DNA of 64,000 nt from an uncultured Paracoccaceae bacterium (GCA_947503175.1 CANNCO010000001.1:868001-932000), one strand, 5' to 3'; shown: positions 28,136 to 37,901, counted from the first letter of the stretch. Notes: generated by a model not told the origin, from the sequence alone. Numbers and translations: made by a program.

Positions 28136-29347
28136 TCAGCCGCCGGAAGGCCGCAAGCCTGTCTCGCTCAGGTTCGCAAGACGTTCGAGCACTTCTTCGA
28201 TACCGGAGCGGTCCATATTCGCGAAGGCCAGCCGCATTTCCCGCCGCCCGTTGGCGTCATGTGCCGGGCGAAAGAAAGTACCCGGCAGACCGAGCACCCC
28301 GGCGGCCTCGACAAGCCATTTGGAAACGACGTCGGAAGACGCATCATAGGGATGCCTGACATAGGCGAAATAGGCACCGCACCCGAGAAGCTGCCAGCCA
28401 GGCAGGTCGATGAGGCCCTTTGTCATCGCTGCGCGACGGGAAAGGATTTCCCTGCGTTCGGCCGCCAGCCAGTCCTGAAGGTTCTGCATCCCCCAGACGG
28501 CAGCCATCTGACCCAGCTGCGGCGGGCAGATCGTCACGGTGTCGAGATACTTCTCGACTTCAATAAGGCGTGTCGGCGACGTCAGAATTGCCCCGACACG
28601 ATGCCCGGTCAGCCGGTACGCCTTTGAGAACGAATAGAGCTGGATCAGCGTATCATCCCAGTCGGGATCGTGAAACAGATCATGAGGCGCTCCGCCCAGC
28701 GCATGAAAATCGCGATAGGTTTCATCGAGGATCATGGTAATCCCATGTTTTCGCGCGAGATCGCGGAAAGCCAGAATGACCTCGTTCGGATACTCGACAC
28801 CGCAAGGGTTGTTCGGCGAAATCAGAACAATGGCGCGGGTTTTTGAAGTAATCAGGCGTTCTGCTTCTTCTGGATCAGGTACAAGATCGTTGCCGGTTTC
28901 TAGAGGAACCGTGACCTGGCCGCCCATATCGAGTGCCATCTTGTGATTGAAGTACCAGGGCACCGGCAGGATTACCTCATCGCCCGGTGCTGCCAGGGTC
29001 GCCATTGCCGCGCAGAACGCTTCGTTGCAGCCAGCCGTGATGGCGACCTGATCGCGCGAAACCGCCGCCCCGTAGACACGGTGCCATTGAAGCGCGATTT
29101 CGGTGCGCAGGGCATCGAGGCCCAGAACCGGGCCGTAGAAATGGGCCGTTGGTTCGTTCAGAACCATATCTGCCATCGCTTGCCGCATCGCATCCGGCGG
29201 GGGGTCCACCGGAGCAGCCTGACTGAGATTCAAAAGGGTTTTGTCAGCGGCGAGGTTTGCATTCTCGACCCATCGATGCGCCTCTATGATGGGTGGTGCA
29301 TTCGTTGCCGCCAGATTTGGGTTCAGAGGTCGAAGCGATCGCGACAA
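28136..29347 (-). CDS. PLP-dependent aminotransferase (class I/II)
   Basis: A fold-type I aminotransferase of the aspartate/aromatic group; the amino donor is unknown. Visible are ITAGCNEAFCAAMATLAAPGDEV (about residues 92-114), the NPCG motif in LISPNNPCGVEYP (about 158), the Asp-x-x-Tyr pair in ILDETYRDF (about 188) and the PLP lysine in LYSFSKAYRLTGHRVGA (about 222). A TTG at 29347 (LSRSLRPLNPNLAA) with GGAGG 10 bp upstream is chosen; an ATG at 29419 would add 24 unconserved residues and overlap gpt by 29 bp. Catalytic lysine and Arg (MRLAFANM) are intact. Confidence 0.85.
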   Translation of the reverse strand: MSRSLRPLNPNLAATNAPPIIEAHRWVENANLAADKTLLNLSQAAPVDPPPDAMRQAMADMVLNEPTAHFYGPVLGLDALRTEIALQWHRVYGAAVSRDQVAITAGCNEAFCAAMATLAAPGDEVILPVPWYFNHKMALDMGGQVTVPLETGNDLVPDPEEAERLITSKTRAIVLISPNNPCGVEYPNEVILAFRDLARKHGITMILDETYRDFHALGGAPHDLFHDPDWDDTLIQLYSFSKAYRLTGHRVGAILTSPTRLIEVEKYLDTVTICPPQLGQMAAVWGMQNLQDWLAAERREILSRRAAMTKGLIDLPGWQLLGCGAYFAYVRHPYDASSDVVSKWLVEAAGVLGLPGTFFRPAHDANGRREMRLAFANMDRSGIEEVLERLANLSETGLRPSGG

Positions 29348-29390
29348 GCGTTTGTTGCCTCCATCGACAAGTCTTTGGGACCGAATGCAG

Positions 29391-29894
29391 TCAGTCGGTC
29401 CCCCGATAGGGTTCGACATATTGCAAGGCCATGTCCCAGGGAAAGAAGATCCATGTATCCTGGCTGACTTCGGTGATGAAGGTTTCGACCATCGGTCTGC
29501 CCTTTGGCTTGGCATAAACGGTCGCCACATGCGCCTTCGGCATCAAATCCTTGACGACTTCAAGCGTTTTGCCCGTGTCGACCAGATCATCAATCACCAG
29601 GATCCCGGTTCCGTCTCCGACCAAAGCCATGTCGGGTTCCTTTATGACTCGCGGCTCTGATTGAGTCTGGTGATCATAGCTTTTGACGCTGATCGTATCG
29701 ACCGTGCGGATATCCAGTTCACGGCTGACGATCATCGCAGGTGCCATGCCGCCGCGGGTGATTGCCACAACAGCCCTCCAAGCGCCGTTATCCGGCCCCT
29801 GACCATCGAGCCGCCACGCCAACGCGCGGCTATCGCGATGAATCTGATCCCAGCTTACGTGAAATCCCTTCTCGTGGGGCAGACGGTCGTTCAT
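29391..29894 (-). CDS. gpt: Xanthine/guanine phosphoribosyltransferase
   Basis: Purine salvage: transfers phosphoribose from PRPP to xanthine, guanine or hypoxanthine. The PRPP loop is [13 protein letters not shown] (about residues 99-111), preceded by [13 protein letters not shown] (about 41). Length 167 is slightly longer than the E. coli 152-residue enzyme, as usual in alphaproteobacteria. The ATG at 29894 is 5 bp after the LysE-family stop, so both are in one leftward unit with fabI upstream. Confidence 0.93.
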   Translation of the reverse strand: MNDRLPHEKGFHVSWDQIHRDSRALAWRLDGQGPDNGAWRAVVAITRGGMAPAMIVSRELDIRTVDTISVKSYDHQTQSEPRVIKEPDMALVGDGTGILVIDDLVDTGKTLEVVKDLMPKAHVATVYAKPKGRPMVETFITEVSQDTWIFFPWDMALQYVEPYRGTD

Positions 29895-29898
29895 TTTA

Positions 29899-30501
29899 TC
29901 ACCTGTCGACTAGGAGGCGGAGGCCAAGGCCGCCAAGGATGACGGCGCTGGCGCGGTCGAGCCCCGGTTTTGCGCGCATATAGGCTGCGCGTACCGGTGC
30001 ACTGGATAACAGCCATGCCAAGGCTGAATAGACGATCACTTCAACAAGGAAGTGGTTTGCGACGATCAACAGCTTTGAGCCAAGGGTCAGATCGGGTGGA
30101 AAGATCACCACAAGCACCGCACCGGCGAAAAGTACCGATTTCGGATTCAACAGGTTGACCGTTGCACCTGTAAGAAACGCTTTCTGACGCGCAACCGGTT
30201 CCTGGCGAAGTGCAGCATCGGCATTGCGCCACGCCGAAATGGCAATCCAGATCAGATATCCCGCACCGACAATCCGAACCGCTGTGTAGGCCCATGGAAA
30301 CAGATGGAAGACGAGATCTAGGCCCAGAAGCGCGGCCAGAGTCCAGAACGAGGCAATCAACGCGAGACCGGCGCCGGTCGCGATGCCAGACTTCAATCCG
30401 CCGGTCAGAGTGCTGCGGATCGCGACGAGAAGCGCAGGTCCCGGGCTGGCGAGTGCCGCCAAGAGCGTGAGGTTGAAGACGATGAGGTGAAGCGGCTCCA
30501 T
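29899..30501 (-). CDS. LysE/RhtB-family amino-acid exporter
   Basis: Inner-membrane exporter of about six spans. The N terminus carries the family signature [29 protein letters not shown] (about residues 11-39); [16 protein letters not shown] (about 117) is the second conserved block. Length 200 is typical. The track begins at 30540; ATG 30501 ([14 protein letters not shown]) starts directly at the first span. The exported substrate is not predictable. Confidence 0.9.
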   Translation of the reverse strand: MEPLHLIVFNLTLLAALASPGPALLVAIRSTLTGGLKSGIATGAGLALIASFWTLAALLGLDLVFHLFPWAYTAVRIVGAGYLIWIAISAWRNADAALRQEPVARQKAFLTGATVNLLNPKSVLFAGAVLVVIFPPDLTLGSKLLIVANHFLVEVIVYSALAWLLSSAPVRAAYMRAKPGLDRASAVILGGLGLRLLVDR

Positions 30502-30511
30502 TCCCGATCGC

Positions 30512-31318
30512 TCAGACGGTCGATATATCGGGCGCGTCAACCGCTTTCATGCCAACCGCATGATAACCTGCATCGACATGGAGAACCTCGCCGGTGACGC
30601 CGGAGCCAAGATCACTCAGCAAATAAAGCGCAGATCTTCCGACATCATCGATTGTCACGTTTCGCCGAAGTGGCGAGTTGAGTTCATTCCATTTCATGAT
30701 GTAACGGAAGTCGCCTATGCCTGATGCTGCGAGCGTCTTGATTGGTCCCGCAGAGATTGCATTGCAGCGCATCCCCTCTTTACCCAGATCCTCGGCGATG
30801 TAACGCACCGATGCCTCAAGGGCGGCCTTGGCAAGCCCCATGACGTTATAGTGGGGCATGACCTTTTCGGCGCCGTAGTAGGTCAGTGTCAGAAGCGACC
30901 CGCCCGGATTCATCATCGCCGAAGCGCGCTGCGCGATGGCAGTGAAGGAGTAGACGGAGATATCCATGGACATCAAAAAGTTATCCCGCGATGTGTCGAC
31001 GTAACGACCGCGCAGTTCATTCTTGTCCGAAAATCCTATCGCATGAACGACGAAGTCGAGTTTGCCCCAGCGTTCCTTCAGGGACGCAAAAAGGGCGTCC
31101 ATCGACGCTTCGTCGGCAACATCGCAGGGCAAGACGATATCCGATCCAAGCTGCGCCGCCAGAGGATCGACGCGCTTCTTCAGCGCGTCGCCCTGATACG
31201 AAAAGGCCAGCTCTGCCCCGGCTTCGCCCAACGCGCGCGCAATGCCCCATGCGATGGACTTGTCATTCGCAAGTCCCATGATGAGGCCCCGTTTTCCAGT
31301 CATTAGATCGGTGGTCAT
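30512..31318 (-). CDS. fabI: Enoyl-[acyl-carrier-protein] reductase (NADH)
   Basis: Last reduction of the fatty-acid elongation cycle, and the triclosan target. The NAD-binding N terminus is KRGLIMGLANDKSIAWGIA; the catalytic Tyr and Lys are in TYYGAEKVMPHYNVMGLAKAALE (about residues 147-170). ISAGPIKTLAASGIGDF (about 190) is the substrate-lid region. Length 268 is normal. The start at 31318 (MTTDLMTGKRG) could also be the ATG 15 bp later. Divergent from pdxH. Confidence 0.95.
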   Translation of the reverse strand: MTTDLMTGKRGLIMGLANDKSIAWGIARALGEAGAELAFSYQGDALKKRVDPLAAQLGSDIVLPCDVADEASMDALFASLKERWGKLDFVVHAIGFSDKNELRGRYVDTSRDNFLMSMDISVYSFTAIAQRASAMMNPGGSLLTLTYYGAEKVMPHYNVMGLAKAALEASVRYIAEDLGKEGMRCNAISAGPIKTLAASGIGDFRYIMKWNELNSPLRRNVTIDDVGRSALYLLSDLGSGVTGEVLHVDAGYHAVGMKAVDAPDISTV

Positions 31319-31461
31319 CTGCCCTCGGCTTACAGTCGTATGAAATGCTTTTCGCCCGTCTATGTCATTCGCAGAGTGCGATCAAGCGACCCCCCTTGCG
31401 GCGGGCTGGAGCAGGGCGTATTGCCTGCTGCCTTTAGCATGCGGAGACGGAGGTTGGCTCG

Positions 31462-32067
31462 ATGGTGAAACGCAAGGGAATCTTCGCAGGCGATGATCCA
31501 TTTCAGCTGGCGCGCGAATGGCTGGCCGAAGCGACGCATTCCGAGCCCAACGATGCGAATGCAATTCAGTTGGCGACTGTCGACAAAGACGGATTGCCAA
31601 ATGTGCGGACGGTCTTGCTGAAGGAAATCGAAGAGGCCGCATTTGTCTTCTACACCAACTACGGGAGTGCCAAGGGCCTCGAACTCGATGCGTCTGGCAA
31701 GGCGGCCTTCGTGATGCACTGGAAGTCGTTGCGCCGCCAGATCCGGGTGCGCGGTCTGGTGGAACGCGAGGACGGTGATAAGGCAGACGCCTACTACAAG
31801 TCGCGTGCGTTGCAGAGCAGGGTGGGTGCTTGGGCATCCCGACAATCCCAGCCTCTGCAATCGCGCGAGGCCCTGATGGCAGAGGTGGCGCGGCAGAGCC
31901 TACGGCACGGCACGGATCCCGAGCGCCCTCCGTTTTGGGGCGGCTTCAGAATAACACCGGTCGAAATCGAGTTCTGGGCAGATGGCGCGTTCCGCCTGCA
32001 CGACCGGTTCCGTTGGACTCGCGAGACTGTCGACAGTATGTGGGAGATAGTCCGCCTACACCCGTAG
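31462..32067 (+). CDS. pdxH: Pyridoxamine 5'-phosphate oxidase
   Basis: FMN enzyme that oxidises pyridoxine or pyridoxamine phosphate to PLP. Visible are [22 protein letters not shown] (about residues 33-55), [13 protein letters not shown] (about 63), [12 protein letters not shown] (about 92) and the C-terminal [11 protein letters not shown] block. Length 201. ATG 31462 has GGAGG 8 bp upstream. Several PLP enzymes are near, but no operon link is seen; it is divergent from fabI. Confidence 0.96.
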   Translation: MVKRKGIFAGDDPFQLAREWLAEATHSEPNDANAIQLATVDKDGLPNVRTVLLKEIEEAAFVFYTNYGSAKGLELDASGKAAFVMHWKSLRRQIRVRGLVEREDGDKADAYYKSRALQSRVGAWASRQSQPLQSREALMAEVARQSLRHGTDPERPPFWGGFRITPVEIEFWADGAFRLHDRFRWTRETVDSMWEIVRLHP

Positions 32068-32076
32068 ATTGGCCTT

Positions 32077-32097
32077 CCATTCGCGAAGCGTGAATGG
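32077..32097 (+). terminator. Hairpin after pdxH (possible terminator)
   Basis: CCATTCGCG-AAG-CGTGAATGG forms a 9-bp stem with one G-T pair and a 3-nt loop, 9 bp after the pdxH stop. Only TTAAT follows, not a real T-run, so termination would be weak. Confidence 0.35.
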
Positions 32098-32205
32098 TTA
32101 ATGTCCGAAATATGCGGATTTTCGCTTGCATACTGTAAGCGACTTGACTCTAAATACAAAAAAAACGGCTCTGAAACGGGCTGTACGGGACAAAGTAAAG
32201 TTGCG

Positions 32206-32742
32206 ATGAACGATGATAGCGAGCGTGGGCAAACGCTGAAAGGGCGGGTCAAATGGTTTGATCCGACCAAAGGGTTTGGGTTTGTGGTTGCCGAGGAAGG
32301 TGGTCCGGATATCCTTTTGCACGCTAATGTCTTGCGCAATTTTGGCCAGAGTTCCGTTGCCGATGGGGCCGGTATCGAAATCGTTGCCCAGCAGACCGCG
32401 CGGGGCGTTCAGGCAGTCGAAGTCCTGAGTATCGAACCGCCTGCTGTCGAGGCCGGCGCATCGCCGGATACAGAGCCCAGCGCGCTGGCCGGTCCGGTCG
32501 ATCTTTCGCTGCCACTCGTTCCGGCACGTGTGAAATGGTTCGACAAGGCAAAAGGTTTCGGCTTCGCAAATGTCTTTGGCAGTTCCGAGGACGTGTTCCT
32601 GCATGTGGAGGTTCTGCGCCGGTCCGGGCTTGCCGATCTTCAGCCGGGTGAAGCGGTGACGCTTCGGGTCACGGATGGAGCACGCGGCAGAATGGCCGTG
32701 CAGGTGACAAGCTGGGAAACCGCTCTGAAGGATGACGGGTGA
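32206..32742 (+). CDS. Cold-shock protein with two cold-shock domains
   Basis: Single-stranded nucleic-acid-binding protein. Two cold-shock domains are fused: the first starts GRVKWFDPTKGFGFVV (about residue 11) and the second ARVKWFDKAKGFGFAN (about 106). Each has the RNP1-like KGFGF motif and an RNP2-like segment (DILLHANVL; DVFLHVEVL). A roughly 30-residue Ala/Pro/Glu linker joins them. Length 178. The track start at 32101 adds an unconserved, Cys/Lys-rich stretch; ATG 32206 is preferred, leaving a 138-bp AT-rich leader. The stop overlaps the next gene (GTGA). Confidence 0.92.
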   Translation: MNDDSERGQTLKGRVKWFDPTKGFGFVVAEEGGPDILLHANVLRNFGQSSVADGAGIEIVAQQTARGVQAVEVLSIEPPAVEAGASPDTEPSALAGPVDLSLPLVPARVKWFDKAKGFGFANVFGSSEDVFLHVEVLRRSGLADLQPGEAVTLRVTDGARGRMAVQVTSWETALKDDG

Positions 32743-33203
32743 TCCGCACTCTCTTCACGCTTTTTGTTGTTTGCACGGCCGGTGCGGCGCAGGCCACCTG
32801 TCGCGAAGACGTCGTCGAACTCGTGGGAGAGTTCGGGCAGGCCCGTTTCACCGTTGATCTTGCCGATGAACCGGAAGAAAGGAGCAGGGGTCTGATGCAT
32901 GTCCCTTCCATGCCCTCCGGCCAAGGCATGCTGTTCATTTATGATCCGCCGCAGCGCGCGGTTTTCTGGATGAAGAACACGTTAATTCCACTGGATATGA
33001 TCTTTGCGGATGTGACGGGCACGATTACGCATATCCATGAGAATGCCATTCCCATGGACGAGACGAACATCGATGGTGGCCCGGGCGTGTTCGCGGTTCT
33101 GGAGATCAATGGCGGGCTTTCCGAGGCGATCGGAATTTCGGTTGGTGACGCCATGAAGCATCCCAGCTTCAACTCCGAGGTTGCGGCGCTTCCCTGCGAG
33201 TAA
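32739..33203 (+). CDS. DUF192 family secreted protein
   Basis: Begins at GTG 32739, overlapping the cold-shock gene stop. A signal peptide (LFTLFVVCTAGAAQA) is followed by the DUF192 domain: VDLADEPEERSRGLMHVPSMPSGQGMLFIYDPP (about 40-72) and FWMKNTLIPLDMIFAD (about 76-91), with GIVGD-like GISVGDAM near the end. Length 154. Function of DUF192 is unknown. Two cysteines (one near each end of the mature protein) could form a disulphide. Confidence 0.88.
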   Translation: MIRTLFTLFVVCTAGAAQATCREDVVELVGEFGQARFTVDLADEPEERSRGLMHVPSMPSGQGMLFIYDPPQRAVFWMKNTLIPLDMIFADVTGTITHIHENAIPMDETNIDGGPGVFAVLEINGGLSEAIGISVGDAMKHPSFNSEVAALPCE

Positions 33204-33244
33204 GGGCTTTTCACTCAGGAGAATGGGCGCTAGAAGGCACGCGT

Positions 33245-33321
33245 CGGGGCGTAGCGCAGCCTGGTAGCGCATCTGTTTTGGGAACAGAGGGTCGGGAGTT
33301 CGAATCTCTCCGCCCCGACCA
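33245..33321 (+). tRNA. tRNA-Pro (anticodon TGG)
   Basis: A 77-nt cloverleaf with encoded CCA. Acceptor CGGGGCG pairs with CGCCCCG, discriminator A, then CCA. The anticodon stem TCTGT/ACAGA encloses loop TTTGGGA, giving anticodon TGG at 33279-33281. The T arm has GTTCGAATC. It follows the DUF192 gene by 41 bp on the same strand. Confidence 0.97.
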
Positions 33322-33771
33322 TTTCAATCAGTGTTTCGGACCGCGCGGTTCGAGTTCATTGAGATGCAGGCATCTGATCTAAGGCAACACGCGACGGCTC
33401 TTCACGACCGGTTTCGATCATGGTGAACTTGCGCGATCCGCGCCTGTCTCTGGTTCCGGCAGGTTTTTTTGCTCCGGCGTGTCGATACTGTAACAGCATA
33501 GCAAGGTCTGAAGATCCCGGCTGCGCCATATTCAGGCTGTGCCAAGTTACGACCTTGGGCGGCGCTGCATCGTCGGCATCCGGTTTCTCCCCTGAATCCA
33601 TTGCCCTCGCGCAAGAGTTGTTGATCCGGATCAGCGATTGATCGCACGTCAACGAGGCTGCCGGCGCACGCGATGAATCAAAGGTTAACTTGACGGAACG
33701 AATGCGGGCCGGTTCGTCAATCACAATTTTGTCGTCATTCCGTGATTTTTCCGTTGACCACCTATGGTCAC

Positions 33772-33787
33772 CTACGTCAGGTTGTGC
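33772..33787. promoter_or_regulatory. Second, weaker NrdR-like box
   Basis: CTACGTCAGGTTGTGC matches the NrdR consensus mainly at its two ends (AC and TTGTG). It counts because it begins exactly 31 bp before the strong box, the usual three-helical-turn spacing of tandem NrdR boxes. Confidence 0.35.
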
Positions 33788-33802
33788 GGGCTGACAGGGT
33801 CG

Positions 33803-33818
33803 CCACAAGATATAGTGG
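33803..33818. promoter_or_regulatory. NrdR-like box upstream of nrdJ
   Basis: CCACAAGATATAGTGG fits the NrdR operator aCaCwAtATaTwGtgt at 13 of 16 positions and is nearly palindromic. It lies 185 bp before the nrdJ ATG. NrdR is the general repressor of ribonucleotide reductase genes; an nrdR gene is not in this window. Confidence 0.6.
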
Positions 33819-34002
33819 CTCGGTCGGTCGGGAGACATCGACACATGAGGGCCCAATACCCCCGGGCCAATGCGTCACGCGGCGAGTTTGCAGCACGCCG
33901 CACCCCCAGTTGTCCTCCGGCGCGACAGGCCCTGTCGGCACGAAATCTGGGAACCGGCAGATAAGCGCGGTCCCGAGCATGACAAGAAATGGGGCACGGA
34001 CA

Positions 34003-37000
34003 ATGAAAATCGAACGGACGTTTACCGCAGCAGGACAGGACGCCTATGCCGCTCTCGAGTTCACCACGACGACATCGGAGATTCGGAACCCGGACGGAAC
34101 TGTCGTGTTCCGGCTTCCCGACGTGGAGATCCCGCGCGGCTGGAGTCAGGTCGCGTCCGACGTCATTGCGCAGAAGTATTTCCGCAAGGCCGGCGTTCCG
34201 GCGCGGCTGAAGAAGGTTCGGGAAAAGGGCGTTCCGGAATTTCTGTGGCGCTCGGTCGCCGATGAGGCTGCACTCGCCGACTTGCCTGAAGACATTCGCT
34301 ATGGCGGTGAAACATCGTCGAAGCAGGTCTTTGATCGTCTGGCGGGGGCGTGGGCCTACTGGGGCTGGAAAGGTGGCTATTTCAGCAGCGAGGCTGACGC
34401 CAAGGCCTATTTCGATGAGATGCGCTATATGCTCGCGACACAGCGGGCGGCGCCAAACTCGCCCCAATGGTTCAACACAGGTCTTCACTGGGCCTATGGG
34501 ATCGACGGTCCGGCGCAAGGTCATCATTATGTGGACTATAAGACCGGAAAACTGACGAAGTCGAAGTCGTCCTACGAGCATCCACAGCCCCATGCCTGTT
34601 TCATTCAGGGCTGTGCCGACGATCTGGTGAACGAAGGGGGCATCATGGACCTTTGGGTTCGTGAGGCACGTTTGTTCAAGTACGGTTCCGGAACAGGCAC
34701 GAATTTCAGCCAGTTGCGCGGCGAAGGTGAGAAACTCTCTGGTGGCGGCAAGTCTTCGGGTCTGATGGGCTTTCTCAAGATCGGCGACCGTGCCGCCGGT
34801 GCGATCAAGTCGGGCGGCACGACACGGCGCGCGGCCAAGATGGTGATCGTCGACGCAGATCACCCGGATATCGAGGACTTCATCAACTGGAAGGTTATCG
34901 AAGAACAGAAAGTGGCGTCGATCGTCGCAGGCTCGAAGATGCACGAGCAAAAGCTGAACGGCCTGTTCGCCGCGATCAAGGCCTGGGATGGCAAGGAAGA
35001 AGATGCCTACGATCCGAAGATCAATGATAGCTTGAAAGAGGCGGTCCGCGACGCAAAAAAGGTCGCGATCCCCGAAACATATATCAAACGCGTCCTTGAT
35101 TATGCGCGGCAGGGCCACACCTCCATCGAGTTCCCGACCTATGACACCGATTGGGATAGCGAAGCCTATTCCTCGGTCTCCGGCCAGAACTCGAACAACT
35201 CGATCCGCGTGACCGATGCCTTCCTGAAGGCCGTTGAGAAAGACGGCGACTGGGATCTGATCAACCGCAAGGACGGGACAGTTTCCAAGACCGTCAGGGC
35301 ACGCGACCTGTGGGAACAGGTGGGGCACGCCGCCTGGGCCTGTGCCGATCCCGGCATCCAGTACCATGATACGGTCAATGCGTGGCATACTTGCCCCGAA
35401 GACGGCGCGATCCGCGGGTCGAACCCGTGTTCCGAGTACATGTTCCTCGACGATACGGCCTGCAACCTCGCCTCGATGAACCTCCTGACCTTCTACAAGG
35501 ACGGCGTGTTTCAGGCAGACGATTACATGCACGCCACGCGGCTTTGGACGCTGACGCTGGAGATCAGCGTTATGATGGCGCAGTTCCCGTCTAAAGAGAT
35601 TGCGCAACTCTCCTATGATTTCCGCACGTTGGGTCTGGGATACGCCAATATCGGCGGCCTTCTTATGAACATGGGCTACGGGTATGACAGCCCCGAAGGC
35701 CGCGCACTTTGCGGCGCTCTGACTGCGGTCATGACCGGCGTCGCCTATGCGACATCGGCCGAGATCGCCGGCGAGTTGGGGCCCTTTGCGGGCTACGACC
35801 GGAACAAGGACCACATGCTGCGTGTCATGCGCAATCACCGCCGGGCGGCCTATGGCGAAACCGGCGGCTACGAGCAGATGAACGTCAATCCGGTGGCGCT
35901 GGATGCGGGCAACTGTCCCGACGAACGCCTTGTCGAACTGTCCAAATCCGCCTGGGATGAGGCGCTGCGCCTTGGCGAGAAAAACGGGTATCGTAATGCG
36001 CAGGCTACCGTGATTGCGCCGACCGGCACGATCGGTCTGGTCATGGATTGCGATACGACGGGCATCGAGCCTGACTTCGCACTGGTGAAGTTCAAGAAGC
36101 TCGCAGGCGGCGGTTACTTCAAGATCATCAACCGCTCGGTTCCGGCCGCACTTGAGGGCCTCGGATATTCCTCATCGCAGATCGAAGAAGTCATCTCGTA
36201 TGCCGTTGGCCACGGAACGCTGGGCAATGCACCGGGCATCAACCACACGGCACTGATCGGCCATGGTTTCGGGCAGGCCGAGATCGACAAGATCGAGGCG
36301 GCGTTGCCGCAAGCCTTCGATATCCGGTTCGTTTTCAACCAGTGGACGCTGGGTGCGGAATTCTGCACCGATGTTCTGGGCATTCCTGCGGCAAAGCTGA
36401 ATGACCCGACCTTTGATCTGCTGCGTCACCTTGGGTTTTCGAAGGCAGATATCGAAGCGGCAAACGACCATGTCTGCGGAACGATGACGCTGGAAGCTGC
36501 GCCGCACCTGAAGGAAGAGCATTACAGCATCTTCGATTGCGCCAATCCTTGCGGCAAGAAGGGCAAGCGCTTCCTGTCGGTCGACAGCCATATCCACATG
36601 ATGGCAGCAGCTCAGTCGTTCATCTCGGGTGCGATCTCGAAGACGATCAATATGCCGAACGATGCGACCATCGAGGACTGTCAGAAGGCCTATGAGCTAA
36701 GCTGGTCGCTGGGCGTGAAAGCGAACGCACTTTATCGCGACGGCTCGAAACTGTCGCAGCCCCTGGCGGCGGCACTGGTCGAAGACGACGAGGAAGCCCG
36801 CGAGGCGCTGGAATCGGGAAACCATCAGGAAAAAGCCCGCGTTCTGGCCGAGAAGGTCGTCGAAAAGGTGATCGTCAAGGAACTCATCAAATCGCACCGC
36901 GAAAAGATGCCCGAGCGGCGCAAGGGCTATACCCAGAAAGCCATCGTCGGCGGGCACAAGGTTTACCTGCGCACGGGTGAGTACGAAGATGGCGCGCTGG

Positions 37001-37677
37001 GCGAGATTTTCATCGACATGCACAAGGAAGGCGCAGGCTTCCGCGCGATGATGAACAACTTCGCCATCGCCGTGTCGGTTGGCCTGCAATATGGTGTGCC
37101 GCTTGAAGAGTTCGTCGATGCCTTCACCTTCACCCGTTTCGAACCGGCCGGAATGGTGCAGGGCAACGATTCGATCAAGAACGCGACCTCGATCCTCGAC
37201 TACATCTTCCGCGAACTGGCGGTCAGCTATCTCGACCGCACCGATCTGGCCCATGTAAAGCCACAGGGCGACAGCTTCGACGATCTGGGCCGCGGCGAGG
37301 AAGAGGGCGTGCGCAACTTCGACAATGTCTCGGAAAGTGCCGCTGCCAAATCGCTTGAGGTGCTCAAGCAGATCTCGTCCACGGGTTACCTGCGCAAGCG
37401 CGTTCCACAGGAACTGGTGGTTCTGCAAGGCGGGATGACGGCTGGCGCTGTGGCCCTCGATGGCTCACTGGACCCCGGGGCCGCGATGCAGACCCTTGTT
37501 GCCACCGAGACGACGACCGCGCTCGCCACCGGTACGGTCGCGATCGACGCCTCGACCAAGGCGCGGATGCAGGGCTACGAGGGCGATCCCTGCGGTGAGT
37601 GTGGAAACTATACGCTGGTCCGCAACGGGACCTGCATGAAGTGCAATACCTGCGGGGGGACGAGTGGTTGTTCGTGA
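34003..37677 (+). CDS. nrdJ: Class II (adenosylcobalamin-dependent) ribonucleotide reductase
   Basis: Makes deoxyribonucleotides with coenzyme B12, independent of oxygen. Catalytic-site region [23 protein letters not shown] (about residues 472-495) is readable, as is [19 protein letters not shown] (about 445). The C terminus has a zinc-ribbon [23 protein letters not shown] (about 1195-1220) and closing Cys residues likely for re-reduction. Length 1224 is that of the large alphaproteobacterial form; no intein is seen. The track frame starts at 33742, but family-like sequence begins MKIERTFT at ATG 34003; ATG 33979 is an alternative. Confidence 0.96.
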   Translation: MKIERTFTAAGQDAYAALEFTTTTSEIRNPDGTVVFRLPDVEIPRGWSQVASDVIAQKYFRKAGVPARLKKVREKGVPEFLWRSVADEAALADLPEDIRYGGETSSKQVFDRLAGAWAYWGWKGGYFSSEADAKAYFDEMRYMLATQRAAPNSPQWFNTGLHWAYGIDGPAQGHHYVDYKTGKLTKSKSSYEHPQPHACFIQGCADDLVNEGGIMDLWVREARLFKYGSGTGTNFSQLRGEGEKLSGGGKSSGLMGFLKIGDRAAGAIKSGGTTRRAAKMVIVDADHPDIEDFINWKVIEEQKVASIVAGSKMHEQKLNGLFAAIKAWDGKEEDAYDPKINDSLKEAVRDAKKVAIPETYIKRVLDYARQGHTSIEFPTYDTDWDSEAYSSVSGQNSNNSIRVTDAFLKAVEKDGDWDLINRKDGTVSKTVRARDLWEQVGHAAWACADPGIQYHDTVNAWHTCPEDGAIRGSNPCSEYMFLDDTACNLASMNLLTFYKDGVFQADDYMHATRLWTLTLEISVMMAQFPSKEIAQLSYDFRTLGLGYANIGGLLMNMGYGYDSPEGRALCGALTAVMTGVAYATSAEIAGELGPFAGYDRNKDHMLRVMRNHRRAAYGETGGYEQMNVNPVALDAGNCPDERLVELSKSAWDEALRLGEKNGYRNAQATVIAPTGTIGLVMDCDTTGIEPDFALVKFKKLAGGGYFKIINRSVPAALEGLGYSSSQIEEVISYAVGHGTLGNAPGINHTALIGHGFGQAEIDKIEAALPQAFDIRFVFNQWTLGAEFCTDVLGIPAAKLNDPTFDLLRHLGFSKADIEAANDHVCGTMTLEAAPHLKEEHYSIFDCANPCGKKGKRFLSVDSHIHMMAAAQSFISGAISKTINMPNDATIEDCQKAYELSWSLGVKANALYRDGSKLSQPLAAALVEDDEEAREALESGNHQEKARVLAEKVVEKVIVKELIKSHREKMPERRKGYTQKAIVGGHKVYLRTGEYEDGALGEIFIDMHKEGAGFRAMMNNFAIAVSVGLQYGVPLEEFVDAFTFTRFEPAGMVQGNDSIKNATSILDYIFRELAVSYLDRTDLAHVKPQGDSFDDLGRGEEEGVRNFDNVSESAAAKSLEVLKQISSTGYLRKRVPQELVVLQGGMTAGAVALDGSLDPGAAMQTLVATETTTALATGTVAIDASTKARMQGYEGDPCGECGNYTLVRNGTCMKCNTCGGTSGCS

Positions 37678-37698
37678 CACCACGAAAACGAATTGGAT

Positions 37699-37848
37699 AT
37701 GGGACGGACTCCGCAAACTTCTGCGAAATCCGCTCTGTCCGGCACCTCGAAACGTCAGCGGCGTTTCAAGGGACACGGGGCGGGTGCGCTCGCCCCTGAC
37801 GCGGATCGGGCCGCAGGCAGAAACCGGGCGGTACAGATAAGAGCCTGA
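37699..37848 (+). CDS. Possible 49-residue basic protein downstream of nrdJ
   Basis: An open frame, too short for the track, begins ATG 37699 (MGRTPQTSAKSALSGTSKRQ) and ends ATAAGAGCCTGA. It is strongly basic and Gly/Ala-rich (FKGHGAGALAPDADRAAGRNRA). It begins 22 bp after the nrdJ stop and its stop lies 14 bp before a strong terminator, the position expected for a last gene in an operon. No good ribosome binding site is seen and I do not recognise it; the reading frame could be chance. Confidence 0.35.
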   Translation: MGRTPQTSAKSALSGTSKRQRRFKGHGAGALAPDADRAAGRNRAVQIRA

Positions 37849-37862
37849 TCAGCGAAACTTAC

Positions 37863-37887
37863 GGGGTCCCTTCGGGGGCCCCTTTTT
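37863..37887 (+). terminator. Rho-independent terminator of the nrdJ unit
   Basis: GGGGTCCC-TTCG-GGGGCCCC forms an 8-bp stem with one G-U pair and a stable UUCG tetraloop, followed by TTTTT. It reads rightward after nrdJ and separates it from the convergent sigma-factor gene. Confidence 0.9.
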
Positions 37888-37901
37888 CATCAGGCCGGGC
37901 G

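Larger units (their letters stand above)
33322..34002. other. 681-bp gap upstream of nrdJ
   Basis: No convincing gene is seen. A 73-codon plus-strand ORF (33420-33641) and a 166-codon minus-strand ORF (33356-33856) are open, but neither has a ribosome binding site or recognisable pattern. The right part holds the NrdR-like boxes and an inverted repeat TGACCA-CCTA-TGGTCA at 33755-33770. I found no cobalamin riboswitch (no B12-box-like GCCACTG with an appropriate fold). Confidence 0.5.

Noticed and set aside
33420-33641. 73-codon plus-strand ORF after tRNA-Pro
   Set aside because: No ribosome binding site and no pattern I recognise; kept only as a note in the gap description.
33322-34002. Cobalamin riboswitch before the B12-dependent nrdJ
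   Set aside because: Searched by eye for a B12-box-like core and pairing arms; none found.
33772-35838. 688-codon minus-strand ORF antisense to nrdJ
   Set aside because: Shadow of the GC-rich nrdJ coding sequence; no family pattern, and the plus-strand frame is clearly NrdJ.
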